In this document: piece after piece, positions 62,212 through 64,000 of the stretch
How the letters are laid out: every line of letters begins with the position of its first letter
Numbering within the stretch: position 1 is the first letter of the stretch
From: Oscarella lobularis
Taxonomy: Eukaryota > Porifera > Homoscleromorpha > Homosclerophorida > Oscarellidae
Length of the DNA: 64,000 nucleotides
Assembly: GCF_947507565.1 (NCBI RefSeq)
Contig: NC_089177.1
Span: 2,726,648-2,790,647, forward strand
Direction: 5' to 3'
Notes under the pieces: model-generated
Database searches by the model: none
Told to the model about the DNA's origin: nothing
What the model saw: the letters and a program-made list of their open reading frames with translations, nothing else
Translations under genes and position numbers: made by a program

Positions 62212-63848
62212 ATGGCAGCGGATAAGGCTTTACTCGTCGATTTTGACGAAGCGACCGAGCCAGACGAAGCGACCGAGCCAGACGAAGCAGCCGCATTGCC
62301 GAGCGACGTCGCTCACAAAGAAGATCCTTTCGAAAATGTGCCGGGGACTCTTCAAGCCAAGGAAGACATCGTGGCCGTGTTCGTCGTAGCCTTCGACACG
62401 AAATCAGGTCTGATAAAAGCGCAATTCATCTGAATACTGACTTCTCGTCTAAGGAAATGTTGTCGAATGGAAGAAAACGGACCATCCTTCAATAGATTTC
62501 GATGGAATCGAATTCAAAGCCATGGCCAGCGGCGCTCACAACATCAAATCCGATTATGTCTTTTTCAAGCAAGGAAGATGGTACGGGCTGTCGTGCTATT
62601 CCAAAATAGCAATTGCCAGTGAAGAGGAACGCGGAGCTCGAATGAAGTCCGTGGGCGTGCTCAGTCTCACGTACGCGAGTCTTCACAATCACATGGAATT
62701 TCTACACGAAGCTGTCGAGTAGGAGGAGACGCTTATTGAATGTGTGCGATTCTTACGCGGTGTATCGGTTCTTTAGTCACGAGCTTCATTCTCCTGGAGT
62801 CTATACCGAGCTCGACGCCTACTTTGAGAAACACAAGTCGACTGATTTAGATTTGCAGGAGGAGAGGAAGTCGTTGAAGCACTCGCCATTGCCTGACTTG
62901 CCGGTTCGTTGTTTCCTATATATTCGTACCCACGTAGTGTATTTATGTCTATGAAAGATTACTCATCACGCTGGCTCTCTCAGCCAGTTGTGGCACGCGT
63001 TGAAAAGTGACATCTTCGTATTGTGGAAATGTGCGTTGCTGAAGAAGCGAATTCTTTTTATTGCTCCGCCTCCAATGGAAATCACTTGCTACAAAGGTAC
63101 TGCAATATATAATTCGGATACTTATTGATTCCATTTCTTCGCTCAGTTTATTCTGCCTGTGCCATTGCCACGCAGACAGATTCATCTCACAGCCGAGGCA
63201 ACGGAAATCCACTGTTTTACATTAACGTTGCTGACATACCAGTTATCGAAAACGAAGACATATACGTTGCATGTACGTAGAAGTACTAACCATCTCTCCT
63301 TGTTCAATTACACTTGAGATTTTAGGCACAACTGAGCGTATATTTGCCACAAAGACGGGACTGTATGATATCTGTATTGACAATAACGAGATTCGCTTTT
63401 GTGGCACTGGCTTGCAAAAGCAGATTCGTTGTACGTCAGCTGATTGCATCCGATACAAATCGTGGGAGAACGAAAGGTCAAATGCCACGCGCCAGTATAG
63501 ATTTAGAATGAAACATTCTTCTGATTAGGCACAATTTGGCTGTTGCGTCTGTCGGAGACATGAATCTATCACAAGATAGATTATTGATCCAGTGAGAAAG
63601 TAGCGAATTAGTTGACAGTGGATAATCTACGGATATTTTCTAGACATTTTCGCCAGATGAACGATAGCATTCTAGGCAAACTGCGTCAAAGTGAAGGCTC
63701 CGGCGTGACGTCACGCGACATACAAGGTCTTGGTCTGGATGGAAAGTCCGACTTTATGTTCGTCAAAGAACTGATTGACACCTACGACATTGATGTGGAA
63801 CTCATCGACGAAGGTCTTGGCGGATGCTGTCCTACCAACATTCAATAA
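62212..63848 (+). CDS. DENND11: DENN domain-containing protein 11
   Basis: Starts at ATG 62212 (MAADKALLVDFDEATEPDEA), with two TEPDEA-type repeats, and ends at TAA 63846-63848. Blocks in order: DIVAVFVVAFDTKSG, GNVVEWKKTDHPSIDFDGIE, FKAMASGAHNIKSDYVFFKQ, ERGARMKSVGVLSLTYASLH (upstream DENN), ITHHAGSLSQLWHALKSDIF, LWKCALLKKRILFIAPPPME, FYINVADI, ACTTERIFATKTGLYDICID and a C-terminal LGLDGKSDFMFVKELIDTYD. These match DENND11 (LCHN/KIAA1147) in order. DENN proteins are usually Rab exchange factors; the partner of this one is not established here. About eight short exons. Confidence 0.9.
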
Positions 63849-63906
63849 TCAATACATGCACTCTCGCTATATTTTTATCTGCGTGTACGCTTTGTACGTT
63901 CTCTCC

Positions 63907-63912
63907 AATAAA
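63907..63912 (+). terminator. Polyadenylation signal of DENND11
   Basis: AATAAA lies 59 bases after the stop codon. Nothing else is recognisable from here to the end of the window. Confidence 0.5.
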
Positions 63913-64000
63913 GCTACCGTAAATGCTGGCTGAGTCTAGATTGTACGAGTCAAGCGTTTGTGTGGTCTTAACCTAGGGGGGCCCCCATTCGCATATGAGT

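Overview
The window is nuclear DNA from a gene-dense animal genome. Almost every gene is cut by very short introns (mostly 48-60 bp, GT-AG with a pyrimidine tract, plus several GC-AG). Gene content is metazoan: copine, RANBP9/10, TM9SF3, KIFC3-type kinesin, Rab22-like GTPases, a G-alpha subunit, a GFR-alpha/GAS1-like protein, an FGF-like protein, reelin-type repeats and LDL-receptor A modules. Tiny introns, little repeat DNA and intergenic gaps of 50-400 bp suggest an early-branching animal with a compact genome; a sponge, perhaps a homoscleromorph, is my best guess, but it is an inference. All exon joins were read by eye from splice motifs, reading frame and remembered family consensus; no alignment was run.

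Layout. 0-8.8 kb: FGF-like secreted protein (+), ankyrin protein (+), EF-hand protein (-), copine (-), GFR-alpha-like GPI protein (+), type II DUF1647-like glycosyltransferase candidate (+). 8.9-14.5 kb: TM9SF3 (-), ABHD4/5 hydrolase (+), FEN1 (+). 14.5-21.8 kb: a minus-strand run NEDD8, RPB3 (POLR2C), UBE2C, RANBP9/10, with an MCUR1/CCDC90-like gene leaving divergently from RANBP9. 21.9-26.1 kb: two tandem Rab22-like genes and a G-alpha gene (+). 26.3-35.3 kb: KIFC3-like kinesin, a membrane protein with IQ motifs and a PTB domain, and TBL3 (all -). 35.4-35.9 kb: a small terminal-inverted-repeat element holding a tRNA-like sequence. 36.1-38.6 kb: Ly6/uPAR plus eight-LDLRA receptor with PPxY tail (+). 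38.7-41.9 kb: threonyl-tRNA synthetase (-). 42-55.2 kb: a reelin-repeat/FN2/EGF/mucin membrane protein on the minus strand, built from two nearly identical blocks about 5.78 kb apart. 55.4-56.2 kb: rearranged pseudogene fragment of the nearby threonyl-tRNA synthetase. 56.2-64 kb: sulfatase (+), MCM4 (-), DENND11 (+).

Most genes are conserved housekeeping genes (replication: FEN1, MCM4; transcription and ribosome: POLR2C, TBL3; ubiquitin-like pathways: NEDD8, UBE2C, RANBP9; membrane traffic: Rab, TM9SF3, copine, DENND11). The unusual part is 30-56 kb, where a membrane-tethered PTB protein, an LDLRA receptor and a reelin-repeat protein lie close together next to recent segmental duplication. 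Other points of interest are an FGF-like ligand and a GFR-alpha-like receptor, a Rab copy lacking the catalytic switch II glutamine, and several GC-AG introns.
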